Below are positions 20,143 to 29,439 of a stretch of DNA of 64,000 nt, in pieces (the stretch's first letter is position 1; each line of letters opens with the position of its first letter). The position numbers and the translations under genes were made by a program. Under the pieces are notes generated by a model. The model did no database searches and was not told the origin of the DNA. It saw only the letters and a program-made list of their open reading frames with translations. This DNA comes from CALMEC01 sp031366605 (GTDB taxonomy: Bacteria; Actinomycetota; Thermoleophilia; Miltoncostaeales; Miltoncostaeaceae), in NCBI GenBank assembly GCA_031366605.1, contig JANLOO010000035.1:1-64000 (forward strand). The letters run 5' to 3'.

Positions 20143-20244
20143 GTGCATATGGCAATTGACCGTGACGCGCTGTCCAGGGTCCGGGCGCGTCTCAGGTGGT
20201 CGTGTGAGTTAAGTCGCGCGGCGCATCCGCCGATCACAAGAGCA

Positions 20245-21150
20245 ATGTTCTCGCCAGAACGCATACTCGACCGTGGCCGCTTGTTGATCGGGTTGTTGGT
20301 CGTCGCGCCGCTCGGAGTCCTTGCACCGGCCATCGGTCGACCCGCGCCGTCCGCCCCGGCATGGTCGCTCACCGCGACGACGCCCAACCCGATCGTGCAG
20401 GACGCGGCTCCGACCGCCAGGGACGTGCTCGCCAGGTTGACCAACGATCCCATTGCGACCCCGGCCGCCGGGCAAAACTCACCGTCAAGTACAGCCTCAG
20501 GTGCCGCCTCACCGGTGGCTCCGGCGGCGACGAGTGAAGTCGGCAGCGAGAGCGCCGACCAGTCGCAGCAGTCGGTGCAGATCCCCGGGACGGCACCCAA
20601 CGCGGGGTTGGCCGCGCAACGCCCGCAGTCCCTGGGGCAGAATGCCCCTGCGACACCGGCGCCGACCGCGCTGCCGGGGGCGTCTCAAGGGTCGCCGCCG
20701 GTCGCGACGCCGTCGGTTGCCGCGTATCCCATGCCGCAAGGCGCCACGCACATCTTCCCGGTGGTCGGGGGCGCGACGTTCACGGACGACTGGGGTGGAT
20801 CCCGCGCGGGGGGCAAGACCCACCAGGGCATCGACCTGTTCACGGTGACCGGCACACCCGTTGTCGCGGTCAGCGACGGCACATTGTTCCGTGTCGGCTC
20901 GAACCTGGTCGGCGGCTGGCGCTTGTGGCTTCGTGACCGCTGGGGGAATACGTTCTACTACGCGCATCTCTCGGCCTTCGCGCCGGCCGCCCGAGAAGGC
21001 GCCAACGTCCGCGCCGGCACGGTCATCGGGTTCGTCGGCAACACCGGCGATGCCAAGACGTCACCGCCGCACGTGCACTTTGAGGTTCACCCGAACGGCG
21101 GACGATCGGTCCCGCCGTTCCCACTCGTCTCCGCCTGGCCGCGCGTGTAG
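20245..21150 (+). CDS. M23-family peptidoglycan endopeptidase
   Basis: 301 residues. An N-terminal signal/anchor (about 10-28, LLIGLLVVAPLGVLAPA) is followed by a Ala/Pro/Ser/Gln-rich linker of about 120 residues that probably crosses the wall. The C-terminal LytM domain has the zinc ligands H193 and D197 (THQGIDLF) and the HxH pair at 276/278 (PPHVHFEVHP). It carries both halves of the active site and so should be an active peptide-bridge hydrolase, not an EnvC-type activator. Confidence 0.88.
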   Translation: MFSPERILDRGRLLIGLLVVAPLGVLAPAIGRPAPSAPAWSLTATTPNPIVQDAAPTARDVLARLTNDPIATPAAGQNSPSSTASGAASPVAPAATSEVGSESADQSQQSVQIPGTAPNAGLAAQRPQSLGQNAPATPAPTALPGASQGSPPVATPSVAAYPMPQGATHIFPVVGGATFTDDWGGSRAGGKTHQGIDLFTVTGTPVVAVSDGTLFRVGSNLVGGWRLWLRDRWGNTFYYAHLSAFAPAAREGANVRAGTVIGFVGNTGDAKTSPPHVHFEVHPNGGRSVPPFPLVSAWPRV

Positions 21151-21406
21151 CCGTCAGGGATACGCTCGTCCTCAGCGGACGCCGGTGGGCGCGCGTCGTC
21201 GGCTGGGCGCGTCTTCGGTGGCGCGCCGGTTCGGATGACGGCCGCATGTCTTCGTACATCGTCTGGCGTCTGCAGCACGCGACCTGCGCGACGAACAGTC
21301 GGTATCCTGCGCATGAATTTCTGCGAGCTTTTTGTTGGCGTGAGCGTGACGCCGGGAGGCCCGGGTGCTTGGGGATCATGGCCGGCGAACGCTCTCAGCA
21401 GGGCGA

Positions 21407-21515
21407 ACCTAGACGTCCGTATAGGGCCGGCGGGCGAACTTCCCCCCAGTCGATGGCCCAAAGACTGGTCTTTCGCCCGTGTAAGAAGGGCGGGGCAGCC
21501 AGCACAATTGAACGC
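21407..21515 (+). promoter_or_regulatory. conserved leader element, copy A
   Basis: This stretch aligns without gaps to 29331-29439, and the match continues a little into both coding regions: by my count about 90 of 126 bases agree over 21407-21532. Best-kept blocks are CCTAGACGTCCGTATAGG, TTCCCCCCA followed by TCGA, AAAGACTGGTC, and CCAGCACAAT just before the start codon. In this copy CGGGCGAA (21431-21438) pairs with TTCGCCCG (21472-21479), and CCAGTC (21446-21451) with GACTGG (21463-21468). The outer pairing is not kept in copy B, so sequence, not structure, is conserved. Confidence 0.65.
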
Positions 21516-23399
21516 GTGGCACGGACTGCTCAAATCATGACCCGCTCCTCGGACCCCCGCCGAAAGGGCATGCGCAACCGCCTGACGGCGGCGGCGCTGA
21601 CGCTTGTCGCCGCGCTGGTCATGGTGAGCCCGGCCGCCGCGATCGATCCCGTGCTCGTCGATGCGACGCCCGGCGTCACGGCGCCGATGGGCATCTTCCG
21701 CGATACGCATGACGCGCTCTGGGTTGCCGACTCACACGCGGGCATCTGCCGGATCGCCGGTGGCGCCATGGTCGCAGACGATCCCAACGCGGGACCCGTC
21801 TTCTGCGACCCGACTGGCCTGCTGACGACGCGCATCGGACCGGTCGCCCCCGGGCAATCGGCCTACGACGCGAGCACGGGCACCATCTACGTCGGTGACC
21901 TGGGCTCGGGCAGCGGTGGGGTGTGGCGCCTCCATCTGAACCCCAACGGCGCGCGGGGACCATCCGTGATCGACTCGGCTGTCAAGATCTACGACGTCTC
22001 GCTCGTCAATCGCGTGTTCGGCATGTCGTATGACGCAGGCCTGGACGTCCTCGACTTCAGCACGAAGAACTCGCCGAACATCCTGCGCATTACGAACCCC
22101 GGCCTCTGCGTGGTCCCGTGCGTCCCTGGCAACGCCGGGTCAGCCGAGGCCAACGCGACAACGTCCCTCGCCCACGACAAGGCGGGCAACATCTACATCG
22201 CCGATCTCTCGGGTGTGACCAGGATCGTCAAGGGCAGCAGCGATAGTCAGGCCCGCCCGGTGGCCGGTCTCAACCTCGGTTTCTACACAGCGGTCGCCTA
22301 CGACCCGGACAACGACCGAATCTACGCCGGCACGACCAACGCCGCGGGCGTCGACTGGATCGACGTGCTCGACCACGCGTCCAACTTCGCGCTCAACAAG
22401 ACCGGGACCTACTCGATCGGCTTCGACGGCATCACCGCGATCGCCCCCGACCCGAACTCCTCGGGACACGCGGGTCGCTTGGACGTCATCGACGACCCCG
22501 GAATCAAGCAGGTCGGCCAGAACCTGCGCGGCACTGGCCGCCACTTCACGGTCGACTTCGAGCAGTTCGTCCCGCCGCCCACGATCGTCGATGGCCCGCC
22601 ACCGATCGCCAACGTCCGCGTCGCAAGCTTTTTCTTCGCCAACCTCTCGCCGACAACGTTCTTCTGCTCACTCGACTTTGCCCCCGCAACGTCCTGTGGC
22701 ACGGGAACCCAGGGTTCGATCGCCTACCCCGGGCTCGCGAGCGGCGCGCATTCGTTCGTGCTGTACGGCAACAACCCGTTGACCGGGCCACGCACCATCC
22801 GCCGGTTCGCCATCGACACGCGGGCACCCGTCGCGTCCATCGACACCACCACGATCGCCGGTGGGTCGGCGGAGTTCGGCCTCTCGGCGGACGACATCAA
22901 CGTGGACTTCACCTGTGGCATCGATGGTGGCATCCCAACGTCGTGTGACACACCGGTTCGGTACGCCGGTTTGGCCAACGGCCCGCACACGTTCACGGTC
23001 CACGCAACGGACTTCGTCGGCAACGTCGGACCCACGGTCAGCAAGTCGTTCCAGATTGGCCCGCCCGCCACGCCCATCTGGAAGGCGGGCAAGGTCAAGG
23101 CGACCCTCCGTGGCAAGGCATTGCGCGTCATTTTCAATGCTCCGCCCGGCGCGACGTTCGCCCGGTTCACACTCAGCAAGACCTCGGGCATCAAGATCCG
23201 CACCAAGACGGTCCTCATCAAGGGCGGCAAGACGAACACGATCACGATCACGCTGACGCGGGCCGAGGCGCAGCGTCTGCAACGCCAGACCGTGACCCTC
23301 AAGATCACCGCGGGTGCCACGAAGACCTCGTTGACCACCAAAGCCGGCCAAGGCAAGTTGACGATCGCGGTCCGGCTGACGCGCGCGAAGGGTCGCTGA
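21516..23399 (+). CDS. secreted beta-propeller/Ig-like protein (set A)
   Basis: 627 residues. GTG 21516 is chosen because it aligns with the ATG of the 29440 gene through the shared leader; ATG 21537 is the alternative. A signal peptide ends near residue 43 (LTLVAALVMVSPAAA). Residues about 50-330 form an NHL/SMP-30-like propeller (DALWVADSHAGICRI, NIYIADLSGVTRIV). Two Ig-like repeats follow, each of the type F-x-C-x-[LI]-D/G ... C ... Y-x-G-L-x-x-G-x-H-[ST]-F. The last 90 residues are Lys/Thr-rich beta strands. It leads the operon with the anchored protein and the copper oxidase. Exact role unknown; probably a surface binding or scaffold protein. Confidence 0.72.
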   Translation: MARTAQIMTRSSDPRRKGMRNRLTAAALTLVAALVMVSPAAAIDPVLVDATPGVTAPMGIFRDTHDALWVADSHAGICRIAGGAMVADDPNAGPVFCDPTGLLTTRIGPVAPGQSAYDASTGTIYVGDLGSGSGGVWRLHLNPNGARGPSVIDSAVKIYDVSLVNRVFGMSYDAGLDVLDFSTKNSPNILRITNPGLCVVPCVPGNAGSAEANATTSLAHDKAGNIYIADLSGVTRIVKGSSDSQARPVAGLNLGFYTAVAYDPDNDRIYAGTTNAAGVDWIDVLDHASNFALNKTGTYSIGFDGITAIAPDPNSSGHAGRLDVIDDPGIKQVGQNLRGTGRHFTVDFEQFVPPPTIVDGPPPIANVRVASFFFANLSPTTFFCSLDFAPATSCGTGTQGSIAYPGLASGAHSFVLYGNNPLTGPRTIRRFAIDTRAPVASIDTTTIAGGSAEFGLSADDINVDFTCGIDGGIPTSCDTPVRYAGLANGPHTFTVHATDFVGNVGPTVSKSFQIGPPATPIWKAGKVKATLRGKALRVIFNAPPGATFARFTLSKTSGIKIRTKTVLIKGGKTNTITITLTRAEAQRLQRQTVTLKITAGATKTSLTTKAGQGKLTIAVRLTRAKGR

Positions 23400-23400
23400 C

Positions 23401-24027
23401 ATGGCGACCAGCCCCGTGCCCGCAACGCCGCCCATCCGCTCCCGTGGTGACAACCGCGCCCTGCTCATCATCCTCGCCGTTGGGGTGCAGATCGCAGTGC
23501 TCGGGGCCTACATCGGCAGCCGGGCGCTCCGAAGCGACGACTCCGGGCACGCGCACAGCGCGGCGGCCCAGACCGGTGCGACGCCTCAATACGGCATCGC
23601 GTCGGATGTGCGCACAAGCTTCGGGTCAATCGTCGTCGGCAGCGCGCAGAGCCTGAAGGGGCTCGGCAGCAAGCCACTTGGCGGGGTCAACCACGGAATC
23701 GCCGGGTACGTCGGACCGACCGAGGCCCAGGTGCAGGTCACCGTCGACATCACCAATCGGACGCGGAACCCGATCCCGTATTCGCCGAGCCAGTTCACCC
23801 TCATCTCCGGCAAGGCCGCGCCGATCACGGCGACCCGTTCCAGCATCAAGCCCGCCACGCTCCTGCCGGACGCGGCGGTCGAGGCGACGCTCATTTTCGT
23901 CGCACCCCGCAAGGGCCAAAAGCTTCAACTCGCGTTCCAGGATCGCGGACGTGAGACGCCGTTCCTCGTCGACCTCGGTCGCGTGGATACGGCGCCCAAG
24001 GGCACGGACGACCACACGCACTCATAG
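23401..24027 (+). CDS. membrane-anchored beta-domain protein (set A)
   Basis: 208 residues. One transmembrane helix at about 20-40 (RALLIILAVGVQIAVLGAYI) is followed by a His-containing linker (SGHAHSAAAQ). An exposed domain of DUF4352-like shape comes next (VQVTVDITNRTRNPIPYSPSQ ... LLPDAAVEATLIFVAP). The tail is DDHTHS. The start lies one base after the upstream stop and the gene ends ten bases before the copper oxidase start, so the three form one unit. It may be a membrane tether or accessory for the oxidase. The few histidines could bind metal, but that is speculation. Confidence 0.65.
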   Translation: MATSPVPATPPIRSRGDNRALLIILAVGVQIAVLGAYIGSRALRSDDSGHAHSAAAQTGATPQYGIASDVRTSFGSIVVGSAQSLKGLGSKPLGGVNHGIAGYVGPTEAQVQVTVDITNRTRNPIPYSPSQFTLISGKAAPITATRSSIKPATLLPDAAVEATLIFVAPRKGQKLQLAFQDRGRETPFLVDLGRVDTAPKGTDDHTHS

Positions 24028-24037
24028 GCAGACTGAC

Positions 24038-27000
24038 ATGACCGACCGACTCATTCACGCCCTCTCCCGCCAACCGGTCACACGTCTGGTGCGCCCGCTC
24101 GCGGCGTTCCTGCTGTCGCTCGCGATCGCGTATGGCGGCGGCCTGTGGCTGACGACGGTCCATCACGTCGAAGGCGGCGTCGAGGCGGGACAGCCCGGGT
24201 TTGTCGTCCACTGGCTACGCGACGCGACCCTCGCATTGCCGGTCGTGATGCTCGCGGTGTGGGCCGGCGTGTTGTTGACCCGTCGGGTCCTGTCACGCTC
24301 TGCGGTCGAGCCGTCGGTCGCGGTCGGAGCTTCGCTCTTGGCGATGGTCGTCGGCGGATTGAGTGCGATCACGACATCGGTGTTCGGCCCGCTGCACGCG
24401 GTGCTGTTCTCGGCCGAGCACGGCGGGCACGGGATGTCATTCGCGACGCACATGCTGCGTGACGCGCTCATGGCGTTCCCCGTCAACCTGATCCTGGCCG
24501 GTGCCGTCGCCGCGGCGCTGGCGCGCCGCCGGCCCTGGGATGCGCCACAGGTGCTTGCGTGGGGCCTGCCCGGTCGGGGTGCGCTGCGGCTTGCGCTGCA
24601 GGGTGGCGTCGCGGTCATGCTGCTGGGGCCCGTCGTCCTCTTCGCACAGGTCGGCACCGAGCGGGCGATCGCCGGCTCGGGTCCCGGAACACCCTGCCCC
24701 GGGGGCGCTCCCACCAAGGTCTTCTCGGTGCAGGCGATCAACGTGGACATCCCGCTCAACCGTTTCGGTGACCACGACAACCTGGGCAAGATGTACACGC
24801 TCACGTCGATGGTCCCGGCCGTCCGGGCGCAGGAGGCGTCGCGCCACGTCACCCCCGGGCTGCGCGATGACCCCATTCAACCGCTCGTGATCCGGGCCAA
24901 CATGGGTGACTGCGTCGAGATCGCCTTCACGAACAAGGCCACCGGTGAGTTCGGCATGCACATCGACGGGCTCGCGTACGACGTGGCCTCGTCGGGTGAC
25001 GCGGTCGGCAAGAACGCACCCTCGTCGCTCCCGAACAACGGCACGACCCGGCTCTACCGCTACTACGTGCCCAACGACCCGGAACTCGAGGGCGCCCACT
25101 ACATCCGTCCCGGCGCGGGCAACCGCGACGCCGTCTCGCACGGCCTGTTCGGCGTGCTCACCATCGAACCCGAGGGCTCACGCTACCTCAACCCCGACAC
25201 AGGTCAGGAGCTTCCCTTCGGTTGGGGCTGGGAAGCCACGATCGTCCCCGGTCACGGCAAGAAGGCGTTCCGCGAGAGCAACCTGCTGCACCACGAGATC
25301 GGCGACGAGAAGTTCATCATCCCGACCACGTCCTCGGATTCGCTGGGGACGCTCCCGGTCAAGGATCCGACGACGACCTCGTACCGGCCGGCATCGCGCG
25401 CGCTCAACTACCGCAGCGAGCCGTTCATGCACCGCCTCGGCGTTGACAGCCTCGATCGTCTCAAGGCGTACGCCTACAACTCGTACACGTTCGGCGACCC
25501 GGCGACGCCGATGACGCGCGGCTACCTGGGAGATCCCACGAAGATCCGCTTGGTGCACGCCGGCGCGGAGCTCTTCCACGTCTTCCACCTGCACGGCGGC
25601 GGCGACCGCTGGCGCGCCAACCCGCATTCCGACAAGTCGTACGACTACGGGGACACCGGCCTCAACAAAACGCCGGTCGCCCTGTCTGCCTCGCAGCGAC
25701 TTGACTCGCAGTCGATCGGCCCCGGCGAGTCGTACAACCTCGAGATCGAGGGCGGCGCGGGCGGCGTTCAGCAGGCCGCGGGCGACTTCCTGTACCACTG
25801 CCACATCGCCGAGCACTACGTCTCAGGCATGTGGAGCGTGTGGCGTGCCTACGACACCAAGCAGCCCGACTTCGCGGCGCTCCCGGATCGTGCCCCGCCG
25901 CCGAATCCGGTCGACTCTGCCGGTCTCATCGGCAGGACGATGCCTGACGGGACCGTCATCACGCCGGGAAACCTCGACCAGTGGGTGCGGCCGCAGCTGC
26001 CGCCCCCCGGTGTTCCGCAGAAGATCGGCGCGGACCCCGTTTCGCTCGACGGAGCGGTGTGGAACTGGAAGAACGGCGACTCGGCTCCGGATCCGGACGC
26101 GAACAAGGACATCAACACCATCTACTTCGGTGAGCCCGAGGACGCGACGGGTGTGCTGACAGGATCGCCGTGGCAGACGAAGTTCCCGAACCTCATGACA
26201 CCGGCCGACGGAGGGTTCCGCGCGTATCCGGGCCATCCCGGCCTGCTCGCCGTGGACACGCCAAATGCACTCAGCACCGACAACCGCCCCCGCATCCTGT
26301 TCAACCCGGTCAACGGCCGTCCCACCTACCCCCTGCTTCGTACGCACGTCGGTCAGCGGCCGCCGTACTCGCCCAACGGCCACACCGGCTCACCGTGGCT
26401 CGGCGAACAGCAGAACAAGCCGAAGGTCGGCGCTGTCGACCCGTGGGCGGGTCGCAACGACGGGCTCTGTCCGCAGAACTCGGATCCCAACACGCGCGAC
26501 TTCAACATCGTGTCGATCCACAAGAAGCTCAAGGTCACGGCCAAGGGTGCGACCGACGACTTCGGCAAGCTCTTCGTCCTCGCCAAGAACAAGGACAAGG
26601 TTCGCAACGGCAGCATGCCCGCGGAGCCGCTTGCGATCCGGGCGAACGTCGGCGATTGCGTCAACCTGACCCTGACGTCGGAACAAGACGCGAGCGATCC
26701 CAACCAGCCGTTCCCGATGACGAACCTGCACATCCACCACGTGCAGTTCGACCCCAACGGCTCTGACGGCGCCACGGCCGGCATGGTCTACGGCCAGGCC
26801 GTCCGGCCGTACCAGATCGACGACGCGCAGCTTGCGGCGGGCGCGACCGGGAGCCAGATCCAGGTCAAACTCCCTGGCACGCTGACCAACGACCTCACCG
26901 ATCTCAGTAAGTTCCGGGTCGGGGTGTGGATCGGCATCGGGCTCGGCAACGAGAACCTCGAGGTGCGCCAGATCACCGGGGTCACCGGGACCACCCTGAC

Positions 27001-29302
27001 GCTCAACCAACCCCTGAACAACGCCCACACTGCGGACGAGTGGGTCGGCACCGAGTTCGTCAAGGAGACCTGGTTCCCGGACGTCGTCCTGGACAACATC
27101 TTCTGGCACGACCACGTGGACGGCATCCACAACTGGGGCCACGGCCTGGTCGGACAGCTCGTCATCGAGCCCAAGGGCTCCACCTACCATGACCCGGTCA
27201 CCGGCGCGCCGGTCGACTCCGGCGCGCTCGTCGACATCCACGCCACCAATCCGCTCGCTCCGGGGCTCGTCAACGGCAGCTTCCGCGAGTTCGTGTTGTG
27301 GACGATCGACCAGAACCCGACGACGGACAGCACGCTCAACCTCAGGGCGGAGCCACTCTCGGACCGGCGTGCCGTGGATCCCGATCCGTCGCTGCTCTAC
27401 AGCTCGTACCGTCATGGCGATCCGTACACCCCGATTCCGCGGGCGTATGCCGGCGACCCGTTCGTCATCCGCACCATCAACGTCAGTCCGGGCGTCGACA
27501 CGCTCCATATCGACGGACACCGGACCTACGCGGAGAACCGCGCGACCGACTCCGCCGGCAACCCGACGGCCAGCCCGCTGTCATCGATTCTGTACGGCAT
27601 CTCAGAGCGCTACACGTTGGCGTTCCAGGGCGGCGCCGGTGGTCCCAAAAAGGTCGCGGGTGACTACCTGTACACCAACGGCATCGGACGCCGCACGGAG
27701 CAGGGCGCGTGGGGCCTGATCCGAGTGCTGCCCGAGCGGAGGATCGACACGCTGCAACCGCTGCCCGGTCGCGACATCCCGGCAGGTACGACCGATCCGC
27801 CGCAGCCGACCGGTGGACGGCCCCAGCCTGCCAGCACGGCGGGCGAGCCGTGCCCGGTCGGGGCGCCGCAGAAGGTGTTCAAGATCAGCGCCGTCAACGT
27901 CCCCGGCGCGGTCATCGGTCGGACGCTCGCGTACGTCCCGACCCCTGACGCGGCAGCCGTCAAGGCCGGGCTCAAAGCACCCGAGCCGCTCGTGCTGCAC
28001 GTGGCGGCGGGCAACTGTGTCAACGTCGAGTTCACCAACCAGCTCGTGGCCGGGCGCGCATCGTTCCACGTCGACAAGCTGCTGCGCGACACGCGCTCCT
28101 CGGGCATCAACATCGGGTTCAACCCCGAACAGACCGTCGCGCCCGGCGGTGCCAAGAGCTATCGCCTGTACGCCGACGACGCCAAACTCGGCAGCGCGAT
28201 CATCAGTGACTACGGCGGCGACGACACCGGCGTCAAGGGCCTCTACGGTGCCTTGATCGTCTCACCCGCGGGCGCGACCTTCACCGATCCTGTCAGCGGC
28301 GCTCCGAAGGACATCGGCACACAGGTCGACGTCAATGTTCCAGGTCAATTCGGCTACCGCGACTTCTCGCTCATCTTCTCGGACAACGAGCCGACGATCG
28401 GCATCAACACGATGCCGTATCCGCCAGGCGTCCTGACTCCGACGAGCGTCAACTACGCCAACGCCAATGGCCGCGCCCTCGACGCCGCGCAGTTCAGCTC
28501 GATCAGCAACGGCGATCCACAGACGCCGATCCTGCAGGCGTATGCGGGTGACGGGATGCAGGTCCACGTCGTCGGCGCTCCCGGCTCGGAGCAGCAGCAC
28601 GTGTTCAACCTGGGTGGGCACACATGGGCGTGGGACCAGCACATCGCCCGATCCGAGCAACTCGCCAACCAGGGCTTCGGTCCGCTGTCCACCCTGGACC
28701 TCAAGGTCCGCGACGGCGCCGGAAGCCCGGGCGACTACTTCTACGGAGACAGCCGGCGGCCATTCACCGACGTCGGCATGTGGGGCCTGTTGCGGGTGTC
28801 GACACCGGGCGCCGGTCCGATCCGTGCGCTGCGGTTCACGCCGTTCCCGACTGAGTCGGTGACCCCGGCCGGGCGGACGCCGATCAGCAAGCTGGTGCTC
28901 AGCGGCCGCATCTCGAAGGCGACGGTCGCAACGTCCGGCATCTCGTTCCGCCTGACCGGGCCGACCGACACCGGTGTGGTCCGCGTCAAGCTCTTCCGCC
29001 TCGGCGGCAGCAAGCAGACGATGGTCGGGACCGCGGTCATCGAGATCATCAGCCCGAAGGCCTTCAAGAAGCTCTCCAAGCAGGCGAAGGCCAAACGCAG
29101 CCGACTCGTCGTGGCCGGCAACGGTCGCATCCAGGCGGTCTGGAAGGCAACGCCCAAGTTGCTCAAGGCCATACGGGCCGGCCGGTATCGTCTTGACGTG
29201 CAGGCCGGCGCAACCCGGAAGGCGATCGATCCCACGGTGCTGCGCGCAAAGACCCGGATCACGGCGCCTCCGGTCGTCAAAGCGCTTCGCGTCGCCCGGT
29301 GA
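24038..29302 (+). CDS. giant membrane-anchored multicopper oxidase (set A)
   Basis: 1754 residues. The first 210 carry about five membrane helices, which should place the rest outside. Module 1 (about 225-640) has HVFHLHG (514-520) and H587-C-H589-x3-H593-x4-M598, the third and fourth multicopper-oxidase copper motifs including the type 1 site. Module 2 (about 770-1250) has H898-I-H900-H901 and WHDH (1024, 1026) plus H1031 and H1035, resembling the first and second motifs. Module 3 (about 1270-1590) keeps the fold (QHVFNLGGHTWAWD, GDYFYGDSRRPFTDVGMW) but has lost the ligands. The tail is Lys-rich. Length and likely six cupredoxin domains invite comparison with MnxG-type Mn(II) oxidases. The substrate is not shown by sequence. 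Confidence 0.82.
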   Translation: MTDRLIHALSRQPVTRLVRPLAAFLLSLAIAYGGGLWLTTVHHVEGGVEAGQPGFVVHWLRDATLALPVVMLAVWAGVLLTRRVLSRSAVEPSVAVGASLLAMVVGGLSAITTSVFGPLHAVLFSAEHGGHGMSFATHMLRDALMAFPVNLILAGAVAAALARRRPWDAPQVLAWGLPGRGALRLALQGGVAVMLLGPVVLFAQVGTERAIAGSGPGTPCPGGAPTKVFSVQAINVDIPLNRFGDHDNLGKMYTLTSMVPAVRAQEASRHVTPGLRDDPIQPLVIRANMGDCVEIAFTNKATGEFGMHIDGLAYDVASSGDAVGKNAPSSLPNNGTTRLYRYYVPNDPELEGAHYIRPGAGNRDAVSHGLFGVLTIEPEGSRYLNPDTGQELPFGWGWEATIVPGHGKKAFRESNLLHHEIGDEKFIIPTTSSDSLGTLPVKDPTTTSYRPASRALNYRSEPFMHRLGVDSLDRLKAYAYNSYTFGDPATPMTRGYLGDPTKIRLVHAGAELFHVFHLHGGGDRWRANPHSDKSYDYGDTGLNKTPVALSASQRLDSQSIGPGESYNLEIEGGAGGVQQAAGDFLYHCHIAEHYVSGMWSVWRAYDTKQPDFAALPDRAPPPNPVDSAGLIGRTMPDGTVITPGNLDQWVRPQLPPPGVPQKIGADPVSLDGAVWNWKNGDSAPDPDANKDINTIYFGEPEDATGVLTGSPWQTKFPNLMTPADGGFRAYPGHPGLLAVDTPNALSTDNRPRILFNPVNGRPTYPLLRTHVGQRPPYSPNGHTGSPWLGEQQNKPKVGAVDPWAGRNDGLCPQNSDPNTRDFNIVSIHKKLKVTAKGATDDFGKLFVLAKNKDKVRNGSMPAEPLAIRANVGDCVNLTLTSEQDASDPNQPFPMTNLHIHHVQFDPNGSDGATAGMVYGQAVRPYQIDDAQLAAGATGSQIQVKLPGTLTNDLTDLSKFRVGVWIGIGLGNENLEVRQITGVTGTTLTLNQPLNNAHTADEWVGTEFVKETWFPDVVLDNIFWHDHVDGIHNWGHGLVGQLVIEPKGSTYHDPVTGAPVDSGALVDIHATNPLAPGLVNGSFREFVLWTIDQNPTTDSTLNLRAEPLSDRRAVDPDPSLLYSSYRHGDPYTPIPRAYAGDPFVIRTINVSPGVDTLHIDGHRTYAENRATDSAGNPTASPLSSILYGISERYTLAFQGGAGGPKKVAGDYLYTNGIGRRTEQGAWGLIRVLPERRIDTLQPLPGRDIPAGTTDPPQPTGGRPQPASTAGEPCPVGAPQKVFKISAVNVPGAVIGRTLAYVPTPDAAAVKAGLKAPEPLVLHVAAGNCVNVEFTNQLVAGRASFHVDKLLRDTRSSGINIGFNPEQTVAPGGAKSYRLYADDAKLGSAIISDYGGDDTGVKGLYGALIVSPAGATFTDPVSGAPKDIGTQVDVNVPGQFGYRDFSLIFSDNEPTIGINTMPYPPGVLTPTSVNYANANGRALDAAQFSSISNGDPQTPILQAYAGDGMQVHVVGAPGSEQQHVFNLGGHTWAWDQHIARSEQLANQGFGPLSTLDLKVRDGAGSPGDYFYGDSRRPFTDVGMWGLLRVSTPGAGPIRALRFTPFPTESVTPAGRTPISKLVLSGRISKATVATSGISFRLTGPTDTGVVRVKLFRLGGSKQTMVGTAVIEIISPKAFKKLSKQAKAKRSRLVVAGNGRIQAVWKATPKLLKAIRAGRYRLDVQAGATRKAIDPTVLRAKTRITAPPVVKALRVAR

Positions 29303-29330
29303 TCCTCACAGCGTCACGTATGCCGGGGGT

Positions 29331-29439
29331 ACCTAGACGTTCGTATAGGTAACCGCTCCGAATTTCCCCCCACTCGACGGCGGAAAGACTGGTCGTTGGT
29401 GCGTGTGCGAGGGGCATCACAACCAGCACAATCGGTGTA
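29331..29439 (+). promoter_or_regulatory. conserved leader element, copy B
   Basis: Second copy of the element at 21407-21515, located 29 bases after the copper oxidase stop and running up to the start codon at 29440. Shared blocks are CCTAGACGTTCGTATAGG, CGAATTTCCCCCCA, AAAGACTGGTC and CCAGCACAAT. Identical spacing throughout implies a common promoter, leader RNA or protein-binding site for sets A and B. I could not match it to a riboswitch class I know. Confidence 0.65.

Noticed and set aside
21407..21515. c-di-GMP (GEMM-I) riboswitch as identity of the shared leader
   Set aside because: A few short similarities such as GACGG...AAAG exist, but the conserved GGCAAACC-type core and two-hairpin layout are absent.
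21235..21540. Possible small gene overlapping leader copy A
   Set aside because: The frame covers the conserved non-coding block, which is kept in copy B where this frame is not preserved; composition is not protein-like.
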